From: Petunia secreta
Lineage: Eukaryota > Streptophyta > Magnoliopsida > Solanales > Solanaceae
Reading direction: 5' to 3'
DNA length: 64,000 nucleotides
Assembly: GCA_029990175.1 (NCBI GenBank)
Contig: JARKIP010000035.1
Span: 39,322,001-39,386,000, forward strand
Shown: positions 1 through 12,121 of the stretch, one piece after another
Position numbering within the stretch: position 1 is the stretch's first letter
How the letters are laid out: every line of letters starts with the position of its first letter
The notes under the pieces: generated by a model
What the model saw: only the letters and a program-made list of their open reading frames with translations
Told to the model about the DNA's origin: nothing
Database searches by the model: none
Translations under genes and position numbers: made by a program

Positions 1-1900
1 TACCACAACTTGCTTGATCTTGACATTTCCACTATTAGGTAGTGGAACTTGAGACATCCCTACAAAATGAACAGACAAGTTAGAAAAAAAAAATGTCCTC
101 ACAAAGTCACTCCCTTAGTGTTTCACTCAAGCTGGATGTCACTCAATCACTTGTTCACTCTTACACTTGGCTTTTGTACACTCTTATGCACTCACAACTC
201 AGGCTTTTTTCTACTCTTTGGATTTGGTTAAAGTTGCTTGGAAACTCATCCAAGGATACTTGAGTTTATGTTCGAGGTAAAATGGAGTTTATGTTCGAAC
301 AAGGAAGGACAAAAGACACACTAACGGGACTAGGAATCAAACAAATATACAACAAACTAAAAGAAAAAAGCACCAATGAAATTTGCATGAAATAATTACA
401 GACACAAATTAATTAGACAACACTAGTAGGAACTAAAACTAAATGTATTGTAATTAAAGAACACAAAAAAAAGTGGAAAAGTAATGGGAATAATCTCATT
501 TTCAAAGTTGCAGACTCTCAGTTAAACAACGTAAGTACCCTGCTTCTCAAAATCGCATTCGTAATCATCGATACGCTTTTGTGGATAATTCAGTTCTGGA
601 ACAATTGTGATTCAGTTTTGTGGATAAATAGCATTCACAATCATCGATACGCGATTGTGATTCTCAAGCATTCATTCTAAAGTTCCAATACTACCCATCG
701 AGCTTTCAGGATGGTCACCAAGTTCTGCGCATAATTTTCAATCATGTTCTTTGGACGCCAATAGCTACCCTTCCAATGGTAACCTAACCAAATTAATTCC
801 ACCTTCAGCTACCACTAAAAGAAACAACAACTCAAACCATTAATTCTTCAACAGTAGCTAAAACTTGATATCTCTTCATGTAATTCCTTGCTGAAAAATG
901 ATTTCACTTTTTAGATTATTACAACTCAGATTTTCTTCTAATAGAACAGATCATAATTTGTACAAACAAACTGCAGGGATCAACATAACTTATCTTCCTC
1001 GTATTCGCAGCTATCTAAGAATGCTTTCACGATGACACCAGAAATTTTCAAATTTCGCGCTAGTGAAGATGCAATTGCAATCGTGATGTTCTTTGCAAAC
1101 TCAAAATCAAGTTCGTGTCCACAGCTTAGCCTTTAGTTAATAACAGCTAACAGCTCGCATGTGCAAACAAGCCTTCTCATTCGCGACTTTCACCAACAAA
1201 TTAAGAAAATGAATATTGTCCTTGGACAACACCAATATCTGAATTCCAAAACCTTAGCTTCACAACATAATTAGAGTGCAAAACAAAGAGATTTAGAATT
1301 CAGTTATAAATCTCAGAAACTAAAACCATCAGATTTAATGCAACAGAGTGCTTCTTCGCTTTCGCGTGTTGATTGTCACATTCGCGATTCTCAGCTGAGA
1401 ATAACTCTTTCGCAATCTCAACCTGCAAGTTTAACCCTAAAAACTATGATATGTTCTTCAATGTTCTTGGTGTTTTTCAAACTTTTCTTCAAAACCCAGT
1501 TCTTTCAATCTAAAAGCCCTAGGCAGATCTCCACCAATTTTGTTCAAACACCAACCACAAATTCCTTACAACCTCGCAAAGTAACCCCTAACAAGAATTT
1601 TAAAAAACGTTCCTAAATTTAGCATACCAAGTTCAAAATGCAAGCTCATTCGAAGGTTGTCAATGGAGGTTTTGCTTTGTCTTCACTTATATCCGTTCAG
1701 ATTAGTGAGAATCTACAAATTTAAGTGCAGAAAAAGAATTCCCAATAGATTAAAAATCCTAAAATTTTCAAGGACAAAGAAATTGAACGGTGTTCTTAGA
1801 CCCAAAATAGAAATTGACTATATGTTTTTAAATTTTTTTTTGAATTTTTATTTGATTTTTATTTGATTTTTTTTTTTTTGTTGCTATTTTCAAGTATAGA
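1..1900. other. AT-rich non-coding sequence, no gene recognised
   Basis: Only short frames with no family resemblance occur here. The stretch near 540-660 repeats a phrase about 'atcgatacgc' and 'tgtggata', and several 'ttcgcg' motifs lie between 1030 and 1400. It looks like degraded repeat, but I cannot name a family. Confidence 0.5.
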
Positions 1901-2746
1901 AATCAAAACCTAGACAGTGTTTCTAAGAACAAACACTGATCCGACCTCTTATACTAAATGATATGATCCTAGAATCTAGGAGAGCTAAAATAGTGACACG
2001 AACCAGATTTCCTTGTTAGGCCGTGCGGGAACTCGACTACCTCCCCTAAACTTGTCGGGCGAACCCTATCAACTGAATCGAAATATATTTCAGATAATTA
2101 CTTGAAAACAAAATGAATCTAACCTTAGCAACACAATATTACTCATAAGGACAGACATATATAAGATAGACATATTTACAAGTTGTTTGAATAATACAGC
2201 TAACTATACAAAATACATAGGTCTAGAGGTTTTCAAATCAAACATCTAAGAACTCCAACAAAAAAACATATATGTACATCTCCCGATGGGAGAAAAATGA
2301 GATACAACTATGATAACTATGGCTGGTGGTGTCAACGAACAAGTTGACTCACCACAGACAGCTGAAAACGTCCTTGCTCCTCCATCGCACTGTTGGCTGG
2401 GTCTTGGAGCGAAATCTGCCGAACGAAAAGACAACACAAGAACAGATAAGGAGTGAGTCATAGGGTCTCAGTAAGTGAGGAACACTAGCGACCTTTAGGG
2501 ATAGGTACGCTAATCAAGAAAAAATAGAATCAATTCAGCTAACCAACTAAGTCAATCACAAATAGACAATACAACAAGTCCATATAGTTCACAAAACACA
2601 CATAAAGATATGAAATGAATGTATCATGATGCAATAGGGTCACATGTACCCGACACCTATCTCCGGCGCGGGACTCTCATCGTCTACCAGGAGATATGTA
2701 ATAATAAATCCTCACCGGCGTGGGACTCTTATAGACTACTTGGAAG
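1901..2746. repeat. Unassigned repeat-like sequence left of element A
   Basis: No coding frame is convincing. Around 2640-2745 there are two near-copies of a GC-rich phrase (cggcgcgggactct, then cggcgtgggactct). Sequence of this kind is common in noncoding parts of plant LTR retrotransposons, and it ends exactly where the element A LTR begins, so it may be an older element that A inserted into. Inference only. Confidence 0.35.
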
Positions 2747-5071
2747 TCGTAATGACCCTATATTCCAATACGCTTTTGCATTAATCTTGGCAACAAGAGT
2801 TTTGCTATAATGTATATCCCTAACTATTTTATTTTTCCAAATTATTTTTTCTAATAAAGGGGATATTATTAGTATTAATATAAATACTAGTATTACAAAA
2901 CTTTTATTATTATTATTATCATCATCATTACTATTATTATTACTACTAATACTACTACTATCAATTTTATTATAATTATTATTATTTGAGAATTGATTGA
3001 TAATCATGATACTAACTTATTAAATAATATTTTTGATATTTGGTTTAGTAGACATTTATTTATGTCCAAGATATCCAAAAGACGAGGTGATACCTTCTTA
3101 GAAAAAAAATACTACCTAAGTGTCACCTTACTTGTTCTTGGTAGATACACGTCCATCATAAGTCATCCATAAACACATGGAACTCACACTAAACCAAGTG
3201 TAATGCCTGCATCTTACTATAAATAAGTATCATTGATGGTAGGATAAGTGTCTTGCATGCATGATTCCATAAGACTAGTGTTATTGATGGTAGGATAAGT
3301 GTCTTGCATGCATGAACACATAGACAAATGTCATTGATAGTGAAATAAGTTTCTTCCATGCATGACTCAAGAGACAAATGTAATTTTTCATGAAACAAGT
3401 GTTGCTCTTGCTTAGGCAAGTGTTAACCATGCATGATAAGACAACAAGGTGGCAAGATTTAAATGCCAAATGTCTTACAACAAATTTAGTAGCTCATGCA
3501 ACAAAAAGTCAGATGACAAATAGCCTATCTAGAATCCACTCCTATCCCTATAAATACCCTACTCCTAATTCAGTAATTGCACACTTCAAAAATGCCAAGT
3601 CATGTATTTTATTTTACCTAAAAGTGCTACTAAGCTTTCAAGTTTTCTTCTTTATTCATGCCCACTATTGAAGCCCTAAAGCTTCTCTAACTTGTAGCTC
3701 CATCTTTATACTCTTTTAGTTAAAATGTATATCTTTCTAATATTTTAAACTACACATCTGTTATTACTTCACATATATCTAACAATTATTAATTATGGCC
3801 TACATAATATATATTTATAGTACATATAAAGTAGAAGTATGTTGTATTTACGGTGTCTGAATAAAAGTCGACTAACTATAATAAGTATAGCGAAAGTTCT
3901 AGAGACTTATGCTCAAATAATAATATTTGTATAGATTGACAATAATCGAATTTTATGTTATTCTAGGTCAAGTCATTAGCTCGGAGTCCAAGTAAGTTGA
4001 GACCTATCCTTTGGAAGTATTTTTCTAAAATGTTGAATGTTTTATGAGTTTTGAGAGCGTTAAAGATTTATTTCTAAATTAATTTCTCGTGTGCTTATAC
4101 ACGTGGGAATGAGCGTGTGTGAATATCACCATTATTGTGAAGTTTCATGGCTGTTATATTCTTTATGTGATACTTAATATTTTATTAGTGCATTTTTTTA
4201 TGGCCCATCAAGAAATAAGACAATAAAGATATGATTTAATGTTTATGAATGTGCCAAGAGCCTGCACAAGCAATATGAGATATTTAATTAGTTTTTGGAT
4301 GAACCTTTAGTTAACAGAGGTTGTACTTGGATGAGCGTATCCAATGCACCAGAGCCACACGTGCCGGTGTGGGGGTTTAAGTTAAGTTTATCCACTATGA
4401 GATATAGTGGTTCATTAGGAGATTTCTTTGGGGTTGCTAGCACCTTGTCCTATTCGTATGACATTATGGTAAGAAAATCCCTAGCCGATTGGGTGGATGA
4501 TCGGACTCCACGATGTACACGTGGTGAATGTCAGTGTCTAGAGGGAACTTCCCCAGTATAAGGGATGTTTATCGCCTATAGGCAACACTCGATTTTTGGT
4601 GAATGATTCTCTATTCCTAAAATATTTTATTTAACTTATTATGTTGATGATTTATTAATGTACATATAAATATGTTTATTATGCAAAGTGCATATTTTTT
4701 CATAAGATATTTGTTCCAATTTCTAAAAGAAGGTAGAAGTTAATTGAACTACTTGGTTTTAGGTCCCGAAGTCCATCCAGAAGCTACAGTCTGAGAACCA
4801 CCTTCTTGAGCTGGTGGTGAGCCCCACTTTTCTTTCGCGGGTGCTAGTGTTCGTTGTTGTCTTGTTGTATAAGTTGATTTCATAATTCTATAATTATCTA
4901 GAGTTATGCTCCATGTACTAGTTGTGGGTGTATCCATATATGGATGTTTTGATAATCTTAAACATTATTCTAGTATCTTTTATGAAATAAAATAAGTCAG
5001 GTTGTACTTTAGCAGTTCAAGATACTTGATTTGCTTGGCCAGCATGGCTCATATAGAATTGGGTCGTGACA
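2747..5071 (+). repeat. Element A 5' LTR
   Basis: It starts GTAATGACCCTATATT (the expected TG appears mutated to CG) and ends GTGACA, followed by a tRNA-Met primer site at 5076. The start recurs at 36861 just after a polypurine tract. A TATAAATA box lies at 3549-3556. At about 2.3 kb it is long, as is usual for Tekay/Del. It contains an ATT-rich microsatellite near 2906-2990 and short internal repeats (gtgtcttgcatgcatga) at 3240-3370. Confidence 0.7.
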
Positions 5072-5075
5072 AGCT

Positions 5076-5087
5076 TGGTATCGGAGC
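5076..5087 (+). promoter_or_regulatory. Primer-binding site of element A (initiator tRNA-Met)
   Basis: TGGTATCGGAGC differs by one base from the common plant primer site TGGTATCAGAGC. It lies four bases after the LTR end. Confidence 0.75.
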
Positions 5088-5284
5088 CTAGGTGTTCAGC
5101 TTCCTAGGTGTACATGGCGCAGTGTCTAGTAGACTCTCCCTTATGGATGTGTCGGGCCCCACATTCGTAATTGAGAGGCTCCGATGATATTTAGGTGTCT
5201 CATGTTTGTTTCACTCTAGATCGTGTGTTAGAGCTCTATAATAAGGAAAGTCTAATTCCCTTCCTTTTCTTTTCATCTTAGGAA

Positions 5285-5851
5285 ATGGTCCGAACACGAT
5301 CGTCCAATAATATTAGAGTGGTACCTATAGTACTTGATGTCGCGTCTGATGATGTTCCTACCACGTCGAGAGGAAAAGGCCGAGGTCGAGGTCGAAGTGA
5401 AGCACCTATCGGAGCAAGGGCTCTAGAAGCCCCAATATGTACTGAGGAACCAGTCCACGATGAAGTACCTGTGCCACCCCCGGCCGTTCAAATTGTCCTA
5501 CCAACCAAGATTACTGAGACCATGAAAAGCATGAGGGGAGCTATTGAACTTCTTACTGGGATTGTTGCGAATCAGGTGCAAAAGAATATTTAAGTTCCAA
5601 GTCAAGTAAATGAGCAAGATGGAACTTCTGGCGGCTCAAGTTCTAAAGTCGCTTAGTTCCTTAAGCTTCACCCACATGTGTTCAATAGTTCAAATACTAG
5701 TGAGGATCCAATTATTCTTAAAAGGTATTCAAAAGGCCCTTAGGGTAATGAGAATCACAGGCACCGATGTCGTAGAGTTGGCTTCATAACAACTACAAGA
5801 TATTTCTAACTCTTTGTTTGAGATGTGGGAAAAAGAATGAGTAGAGGATAC
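5285..5851 (+). pseudogene. Element A gag, N-terminal part
   Basis: The frame opens with MVRTRSS and a Gly/Arg-rich stretch (GKGRGRGR), the typical N-terminus of Tekay/Del gag, then runs about 102 codons to a TAA at 5591. Recognisable gag coding continues with several stops until element B interrupts it after the ACCAT target at 5852-5856. It resumes at 18394. The protein would be the structural coat precursor. It cannot be made here because of the stops and the insertion. Confidence 0.7.
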
Positions 5852-5856
5852 ACCAT

Positions 5857-6625
5857 TGATGCGGGGCAAATTGGAGCCAAAGCGACAACCATCAAGAACC
5901 AAGCTTCAAGAGCACAAGAAGTACGAGTCAAGAGCTTCGGAGGATGGTTCGAGAGTGATTTGAAGCCATGGACTTGAGCACGCTTGAGGGAGGACCGACT
6001 ACGGACCAAGGAGGAACACTTAGAATCCATTTTGAGTCGTAACCATACCTCCAAGGAAGAGGCGGAGCGCCTACACAAAGAGGCGGACCGCCCAACAAAA
6101 GTCTAGAGGCTGGATCAGCATGAGGCGGGCGCCTCCCCTCTTGAGGCAGGCGCCTCCCTCTGAAGCATACTGATGCGGGCGCCTCCCCCTGTTAAGTTTT
6201 GACGGGATTTTGCGTAAACTTCCTATTTTGACCCTACGTGGTCTTTTATATCTTAGCCCACTTTGGGGGCCTTTTAGTCATTTTGCAAGGGGTTAGGAAA
6301 TACTATAAATACACCCCTTAGCCATTTCATTAGATAGTTAGCTTTGATGAATGAATTGATTGAACAATGTTCAAGAGAAGAGTCTCTTTGAATGAAAACT
6401 CTTTGAGTTGGTTTGAGTTTACTAGTGGATTATAGTTGGCCCCAAACCCCCCCGGTCATTCTACTTGCGAGTCCGTTGTCGTCTCGAGGGTAGTTGCATA
6501 GTGTAGGTCCTCCTTCACGCGGATACGAGGGTATCGCGGAACGAGTTCTCCGTAGTTACCTCTTAGGGAGTTCGAGAAGTGTCTCGCTCTCCTATCTTTT
6601 TATCATGTTATTTTGATCCTTATCA
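5857..6625 (+). repeat. Element B 5' LTR
   Basis: 769 bp. It holds the LTR-encoded pol tail remnant (5870-5980), GC-rich palindromes (6058-6192), a conserved block (ccctacgtgg, then cccactttgggggc, 6231-6275) and a TATAAATA box at 6304-6311. It is about 28 bp longer than the 3' LTR, mainly because of one extra palindrome copy near 6160-6190. Confidence 0.88.
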
Positions 6626-6628
6626 TTT

Positions 6629-6640
6629 TTGTATCAGAGC
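6629..6640 (+). promoter_or_regulatory. Primer-binding site of element B
   Basis: TTGTATCAGAGC is the tRNA-Met site TGGTATCAGAGC with one substitution. It lies three bases after the LTR end. Confidence 0.75.
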
Positions 6641-7712
6641 AAGGCTCGGGTCTTATTCCTACAAACCCCCGACCCTTGGTTCTTCTTGCCTAGGTCGATT
6701 TCTATCATTAGTTTTCTTGTTGTTGTTATTGGAAGAAGAAAATCACAAAAAAATAGAAAAAGTTGAAAATACCAAAAATTTGGCCTATCTTGTTCGTTGG
6801 ATTGATTCTTGTTGTGATTGTAATTGAGGTTTGTTCCTTATTAGAAATCCGTTATTTTGGTACCCAAAGCACATGATTTGGAGTTGTATTCCATGATTTG
6901 AAGATTTGAAACCCTTTGAAAAATTTGAAAATTTGAAACCCTAGTTTTGAAGATGATGAACATGGTGAATTGATTGTTATTGATTGGGGTTTGCTTAAAT
7001 AATTTGGGTTTGATCTTTGTGATTGAAACAATATTTGGGTATCTTCGGATTGCTAAAACATTGTGTGATTTGTTGGATTTTTGGGTGCTGAAGTCGAAAA
7101 ACATGAAGTGAAACTGTGCTGAAAATCGCAGTAGGCGGAGCGCCTAAGAATAGAGGTGGAGCGCCTCAATTTTTTGAACTCTGTAGATTTTCTGCCTCAC
7201 CAAAGAGGCGGAGCGCCTCCTCAATGTAGCTTTGCTCTGGGCGGCCGGCTACTCTGCTGAGGCGGGGCGCCTGTTTCTGGGAGTTGTTGATTTAGGTAGT
7301 TTATCCTAGGTTCTCTTGTTTTGTTGTTTGCATTGCTCCTGATTAGTGCTATTAGAGTATAATCCTACTTGATTAATACTAATTACTTCGAGCTTTTAGG
7401 ATCATCGTGCCTTAGAAAGGGGACTAGAATTTAAAGAAGATCCATAGTATCATTTGGCTCAAGTCCTCACTTGAAAGTGCTTATCGTCCAATCGAGTCCC
7501 ATTAACTGCACTCACCCCGGAGTGCATTGGACTTGTGTAGTGAGTGATTGAGTTGTGGTTCGTTGATCAACTATGTGAAACTTCTAGACTCAAACTTGAG
7601 TGACTCAAACTTGAGTGAAATATCCACCACCACCAAACGAGTGACCCGAGTGCTATACACGTGAGGGTGTGAGTGAGGTATTTTCACTAACATAGTTGAT
7701 TTTGTAGGTACC
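6641..7712 (+). other. Element B 5' leader
   Basis: About 1.07 kb of untranslated leader. It carries palindromes of the GGCGGAGCGCC type at 7132-7275 and, just before the gag ATG, a CTAAC box (7687-7691), T-rich sequence and TTTTGTAG ending at 7707, which looks like a 3' splice site. A GT-containing donor-like site lies near 7350 (tagagtataatcctac). Confidence 0.6.
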
Positions 7713-8409
7713 ATGGCCAATAAAGGTGATGATTTTGTGAAGAGTACCTTGGCTACTATCATAGAAAAATTGGATAGTATGAGCCTAAGGATAGAAACTC
7801 TTGAAAGAAGGACCTCAAGGGCCCAAGTTGAGAAAGGGACCCCGAGTGTCCAAGTTGAAGCCGGAGGAGGCACAAGTGGTTCAACCTTTGCCCCGGAACA
7901 AGTTGTTGAGTTGCCTAGTCAACAATGGGTGAAGGAAGACCGTGGAGGAAATGACCAAGTGTTGGGCAATCGCCAACAAGTGGGCAATTCCCACCCTTTG
8001 GGCAATCCCCAGAGGAATACTCCACTTCCAAGACCCATCCAAAATGTTCTACCTATGGATGATGTAGAGGAGGATACGGTTGAGGGGGATAATCCTCATG
8101 TTTCGCTAGTTGTGAGGAGGAGCTTTTTCTCCCTTCCATCCTAAATGCCGAGTCATGGGTCTTGTTTGTTCCATGATTATTGACTCGGGAAGTTGTGTCA
8201 ATATAATAAGCAAAACCTTGCTTTTCCAATTGAAATTACCCACTCTAAAGCATCCAAACCCATACCGTTTACAATGGTTAAGTGAGTGTGGTGAGTTGCA
8301 AGTGGTGGAGCAAGTATTGATCGAATTTAGCATTGGAAACTATAGGGAAAAAATCATGTTTGATTTGGCCCTGATGCAAGCTTGCTATCTTTTGTTTGGG
8401 AGACCATGG
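7713..8409 (+). pseudogene. Element B gag N-terminal segment plus aspartic protease (5' part)
   Basis: The ATG at 7713 opens a frame of 143 codons. It begins with a predicted helical segment (LDSMSLRIETLERR), then VEKGTPSVQVE and the repeats LGN(R/S/P) found in the gag proteins of C, K and G. It ends at 8144, and a frameshift near 8140 leads to the protease frame at 8155-8409 with catalytic motif DSGS and the later motif LLFGRPW. There is no capsid domain or zinc knuckle between them, as in element G. The protease is cut at the CATGG target of element C (8405-8409) and resumes at 15784. Confidence 0.75.
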
Positions 8410-9136
8410 TGGTGCAAGCAAAACCCGAAGGAAATGCTAAACACGAAACCCGGAAGAAAATGACAAGAAAAGTAAAGATAGAAGCAAGACAAATCTTGCT
8501 TCGATTCAAAAGAACAGTGAGGAACCTGTCTCAAAGCTCGATTGAAGGGAAATCAAGACGCACCTATACTATGCAACAATCCTCAAGAAAGACCCGCTTC
8601 TTGCAAATTGAATGATCAAGAAGAAATTGTTCAAACGAATAACACCGATTGACACAAGTTCTTTAAAAGCCCACGTCGGGGTTCGGCTCCATCGGAGACT
8701 CACAATAGCACTTGCTATGTTTTTCATATACTAAAAACTTGATTCCCTACAATGAAATGGAAATGGACTATTTATAGACTATGCTAAGTATAAAGTAGTA
8801 ATTAGTCACAAGTGACCAATAAAAACAAGCCACGCAGGGCTGAGCTAAGTTTGTGTTCGACAGTCTTGACTTCGGTGCTCGGTTGCTTGCTCGAACTCAT
8901 TTTCCTCGGACGCTCACTTGTCTTTGAGTTCATTGTCCTCGGTCACTTTGCCTTCGGGCTCAATTCTGAAGATAACGCCTTCGATTCTTGAGCCCGGCCA
9001 CTCAGCTTCGGAGCAATTGTTTTCCTTCGGCCAGGCTAAGCGAATGTGCACATCATGCAACAGCTTGGCTTGGCTTCGTGTCATCTGTCTCCTCGGTGGA
9101 TCGAACACTTGATCAGCACGTGTTCGGGCTGCATCA
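8410..9136 (-). repeat. Element C 3' LTR
   Basis: 727 bp, left end of the inverted element. The TATA box on the minus strand lies at 8769-8776. The polypurine tract (minus-strand AAGAAAGGGAGGA) lies immediately right of it at about 9137-9150. It lacks the GGCGGAGCGCC palindromes seen in the other families here. The pol frame runs into its first 220 bp. Confidence 0.9.
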
Positions 9137-9948
9137 TCCTCCCTTTCTTGAGAAGATTTCGTCCTCAAAATCGAGCCCTCCTCGTCCTCCGAAGTTTGAC
9201 CTACAACAGAAGGAACTAAGTTAGTAACATTAAAGGTGTTGGACACATTATACTCACCAGGGAGGTCGATCACGTAAGCATTGTTGTTGATCTTGGTCAA
9301 CACTTGAAATGGACCATCCCCTCGAGGAGCCAACTTTCCTTTCCTTTGGTTCGGGAAGCGTTCCTTTCGAAAGTGAACCTAAACTCAATCTCCCTTCTTT
9401 AATTCCAGCTTTTTACGCCCCTTGTTTTTCTTTAAGGAAACCTTTGCATAGGCTTCCTCGAGCTTCTTCTTCACCCTTGCATGCAATTTGATCAAAGCAG
9501 CTGCTCGTTGAGTACCTTCAAAATCAAGAACAGAATCTCGAGGCAATGGGGTTAAATCAAGTGGAATCAAAGGATTAAAATCATACACACATTCAAACGG
9601 GGTCATGTTTATCATTCTATGCACCGTTCGATAGTATGCAAACTCCATCATGGGCAAACGATCAGCCCAGTACCCGACCTTGCCTTTGGTCATTGCTCGA
9701 AGCAACGATCCCAAGGTTCGGTTAACTACCTCGGTCTGTCCATCAGTCTGAGGATGGTGAGACGTTGAGAATAGTAACTTCGTGCCGAGGGCACCCCACA
9801 AACACTTCCAAAAATGACTCAAGAATTTTGAGTCTCGATCACTCACAATAGTACGAGCCACACCATGTAATCTTAACACATTAGAAATAAACAAAGTAGC
9901 CACATGTTGTGCATCATCACACTTTTTGCAAGGAATGAAGTGAGCCAT
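8914..9948 (-). pseudogene. Element C integrase core and C-terminal tail
   Basis: The frame 9948-9385 carries the DDE integrase core: TIVSDRD, then HPQTDGQTEVVNRTLG, with the second Asp and the Glu. Two nonsense codons between 9385 and 9333 (at a GDYVWVHF-type motif) separate it from the frame 9333-8914, which has GPFQVL.KINNNAY, the GEYNVSNTFNV segment and SSQEREDD. The frame then continues through the LTR edge at 9136 into a TRSQAKLLHDVHI tail encoded in the LTR. Integrase would insert cDNA into the genome. Confidence 0.82.
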
Positions 9949-10041
9949 TTTTGAAAAACGGTCAACTACAACAAAGATGCTATCCTGTCCCCCCCCCCCC
10001 CCCCCGACCTCGGTAATCCCAACACAAAGTCCATGGATATA

Positions 10042-11238
10042 TCAACCCAAGGTCGATCGGGCACAAGCAATGGGGTATACAAACCATGAGGCACAGGCAA
10101 CTAGGAGCTCTCTCCACGATGACACTGGCACACAAACCCTCCCATTCTTGAAGAGGTAGCCATCATGCCATTGGTATTTCTCAACCCTTCGGCCACTCAA
10201 GATTGCGTCACGATCGCATTTTAGCTTGGGATCGTCTTCGTACATCGACTTGATGTTTTCAAATCCCATGAGCCTAGAGGCGAGAGTGGTCGTTAAGGCA
10301 AATTTCCTTGATAGCGCATCGGCCACAACATTATCTTTCCCTTTTTTGTAATGAATTACATAGGGAAAGCTTTCAATGAATTCAACCCACTTGGCATGTC
10401 TTCGGTTCAATTTCTCCTGTCCTCGGAGATGCTTCAAGGACTCATGATCACTTTTGATCACAAACTCTCGAGGCCACAAATAATGTTGCCAATGGGCGAG
10501 TGCTCGAACGAGGGCATACAACTCTTTGTCATATGTTGAGTAATTCAAAGTTGCACCCTTAAGCTTTTCGCTAAAGTAAGCGATTGGCTTCGATTCTTGC
10601 ATCAACACTCCTCTGATCCCAACTCCAGATGCATCACACTCGACTTCGAATGCTTTGCCGAAGTCAGGGAGTTGCAACAACGGGGCAGAGCAAAGCCTCC
10701 ATTTGAACTCTTGGAAAGCCCTTTCTTGGGACTCTCCCCACACAAATGGATGATCTTTCTTTACCATCTCGGTTAAAGGAGCTGCCACGGTGCTAAAATC
10801 ACGAACAAACCTTCGGTAAAAGCTAGCTAAGCCATGGAAGCTACGAACTTGTGATACCGAGGTTGGAGTTGGCCAATCTTTGATGGCTTCGACTTTTGAC
10901 TCGTCGACTTCAACACCATTAGCACTGACAACGAATCCAAGAAAGACTACACGTTCTACACAAAAGGCACATTTCTTGAAGTTAGCGTATAACTTCTCTT
11001 CTCTAAGTTTATCAAGCACTAGCCTTAGGTGTTCAACATGTTCATCCACAGATTTACTATAAACAAGTATGTCATCGAAGTAAACGACAACAAACTTATT
11101 TATGAACGGTTTGAGCACATCGTTCATCAGCCGCATGAATGTGCTCGGTGCATTGGATAAGCCAAAAGGCATCACCAACCATTCATAGAGACCGAATTTG
11201 GTCTTGAATGCGGTTTTCCACTCGTCTCCGGGTTTCAT
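10042..11238 (-). pseudogene. Element C reverse transcriptase (C-terminal half), RNase H and integrase start
   Basis: 398 codons. RT fingers/palm motifs YEWLVMPFG and the catalytic YFDD (plus-strand 11071-11082), then VRSFHGLASFYRRFV, RNase H (VECDASG, YDKELYALVRALAHWQHYL, SDHESLKHL) and DALSRK. The frame is joined upstream to 11913-11245 but separated by a TAA where a Gln codon is expected (YHQIRM region, 11239-11244). Downstream the HHCC zinc domain of integrase is missing: coding jumps from RELLV to the PHGLY motif near 10105. An 18-base C run follows at about 9989-10006. Confidence 0.85.
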
Positions 11239-11244
11239 TCGGAT

Positions 11245-11913
11245 TTAGTGGTAATCAGACCTGAGGTCTATCTTCGTAAAGCATGAAGAACCACTTAGCT
11301 CATCTAGCATGTCATCTAATCGAGGGATAGGATGACGATACTTTACCATTATTTTGTTGACTGCTCGGCAATCAACACACATTCGCCATGTTCCATCTTT
11401 CTTTGGGACAAGTATAACTGGAATGACACAAGGACTCAAGCTCTCTCGAACAAGGCCCTTGTTCAACAACTCATCAACCTGCCGTTGGAGCTCTTTGGTG
11501 TCTTCGGGATTACACCGGTATGCAGGTTTGTTGGGGATTTGTGACCCCGGTACAAAGTCAATTTGGTGCTCGATTCCTCTCAACGGAGGTAATCCACCTG
11601 GCATTTCTTCAGGGAACATGTCTCCGAAGTCCTGCAAAACACTTTGTACAACACTAGGCAAAGGGTTATCATTAGAAAAATCATCATTAGAGTTTGGAAA
11701 GATACCCTTGTGCACGAGGCAAATCATCATCTGACCGTTGTCATTGCCTCGTAGAAACTCACCCGGTTGCATGATTGCACAGATTCCTTTTACTTCGGGC
11801 AGTGAGTTTGTGTCTTCGGCCCCCAATTTTGCTCCCATCGGAAGCTTAGCTTTTGCCGCTTCTTTCAATTCTTTCATCCATTTATAGTCCTCGGTGACTT
11901 GCTTTGGAGACAA
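11245..11913 (-). pseudogene. Element C reverse transcriptase, N-terminal half
   Basis: 222 codons: linker motif SPKQVTEDYK, then ICAIMQPGEFLRG, FPEEMPGGLPPLRGIEHQID, LVPKKDGTWRMCVDCRAVN and IDLRSDYH (normally SGYHQ). This is the part of RT that binds template and nucleotide. It is interrupted at 11244 by a stop. Confidence 0.85.
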
Positions 11914-12121
11914 GGGTTTGAGTATGAAACTCTTTCCTTCGAGCTTAGCAGTGTAAGTGTTGGATCTCCCGTTGTGAATGACCGACCGGTCATACTACCA
12001 CGGTCGTCCCAATAGCAAATGACAAGCTTGCATCGGCACCACATCGAATATCATTTCATCTTGATACTCTCCAATTCTGAACTTGATCCACACTTGTTTA
12101 ACAACCCTCAATTCTCCACAC

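Noticed and set aside
1338..1866. Two short plus-strand frames (92 and 69 codons)
   Set aside because: No family motif, AT-rich low-complexity composition, no supporting promoter or splice context.
5285..5593. Independent small RG-rich gene
   Set aside because: Position after an LTR and tRNA-Met primer site and the MVRTRSS start identify it as gag of element A.
10351..10539. Short plus-strand frames opposite RNase H of element C
   Set aside because: Antisense shadows with no independent evidence.
11354..11734. Plus-strand frames across element C
   Set aside because: Antisense shadows of the minus-strand gag-pol frames, which carry all the family motifs.
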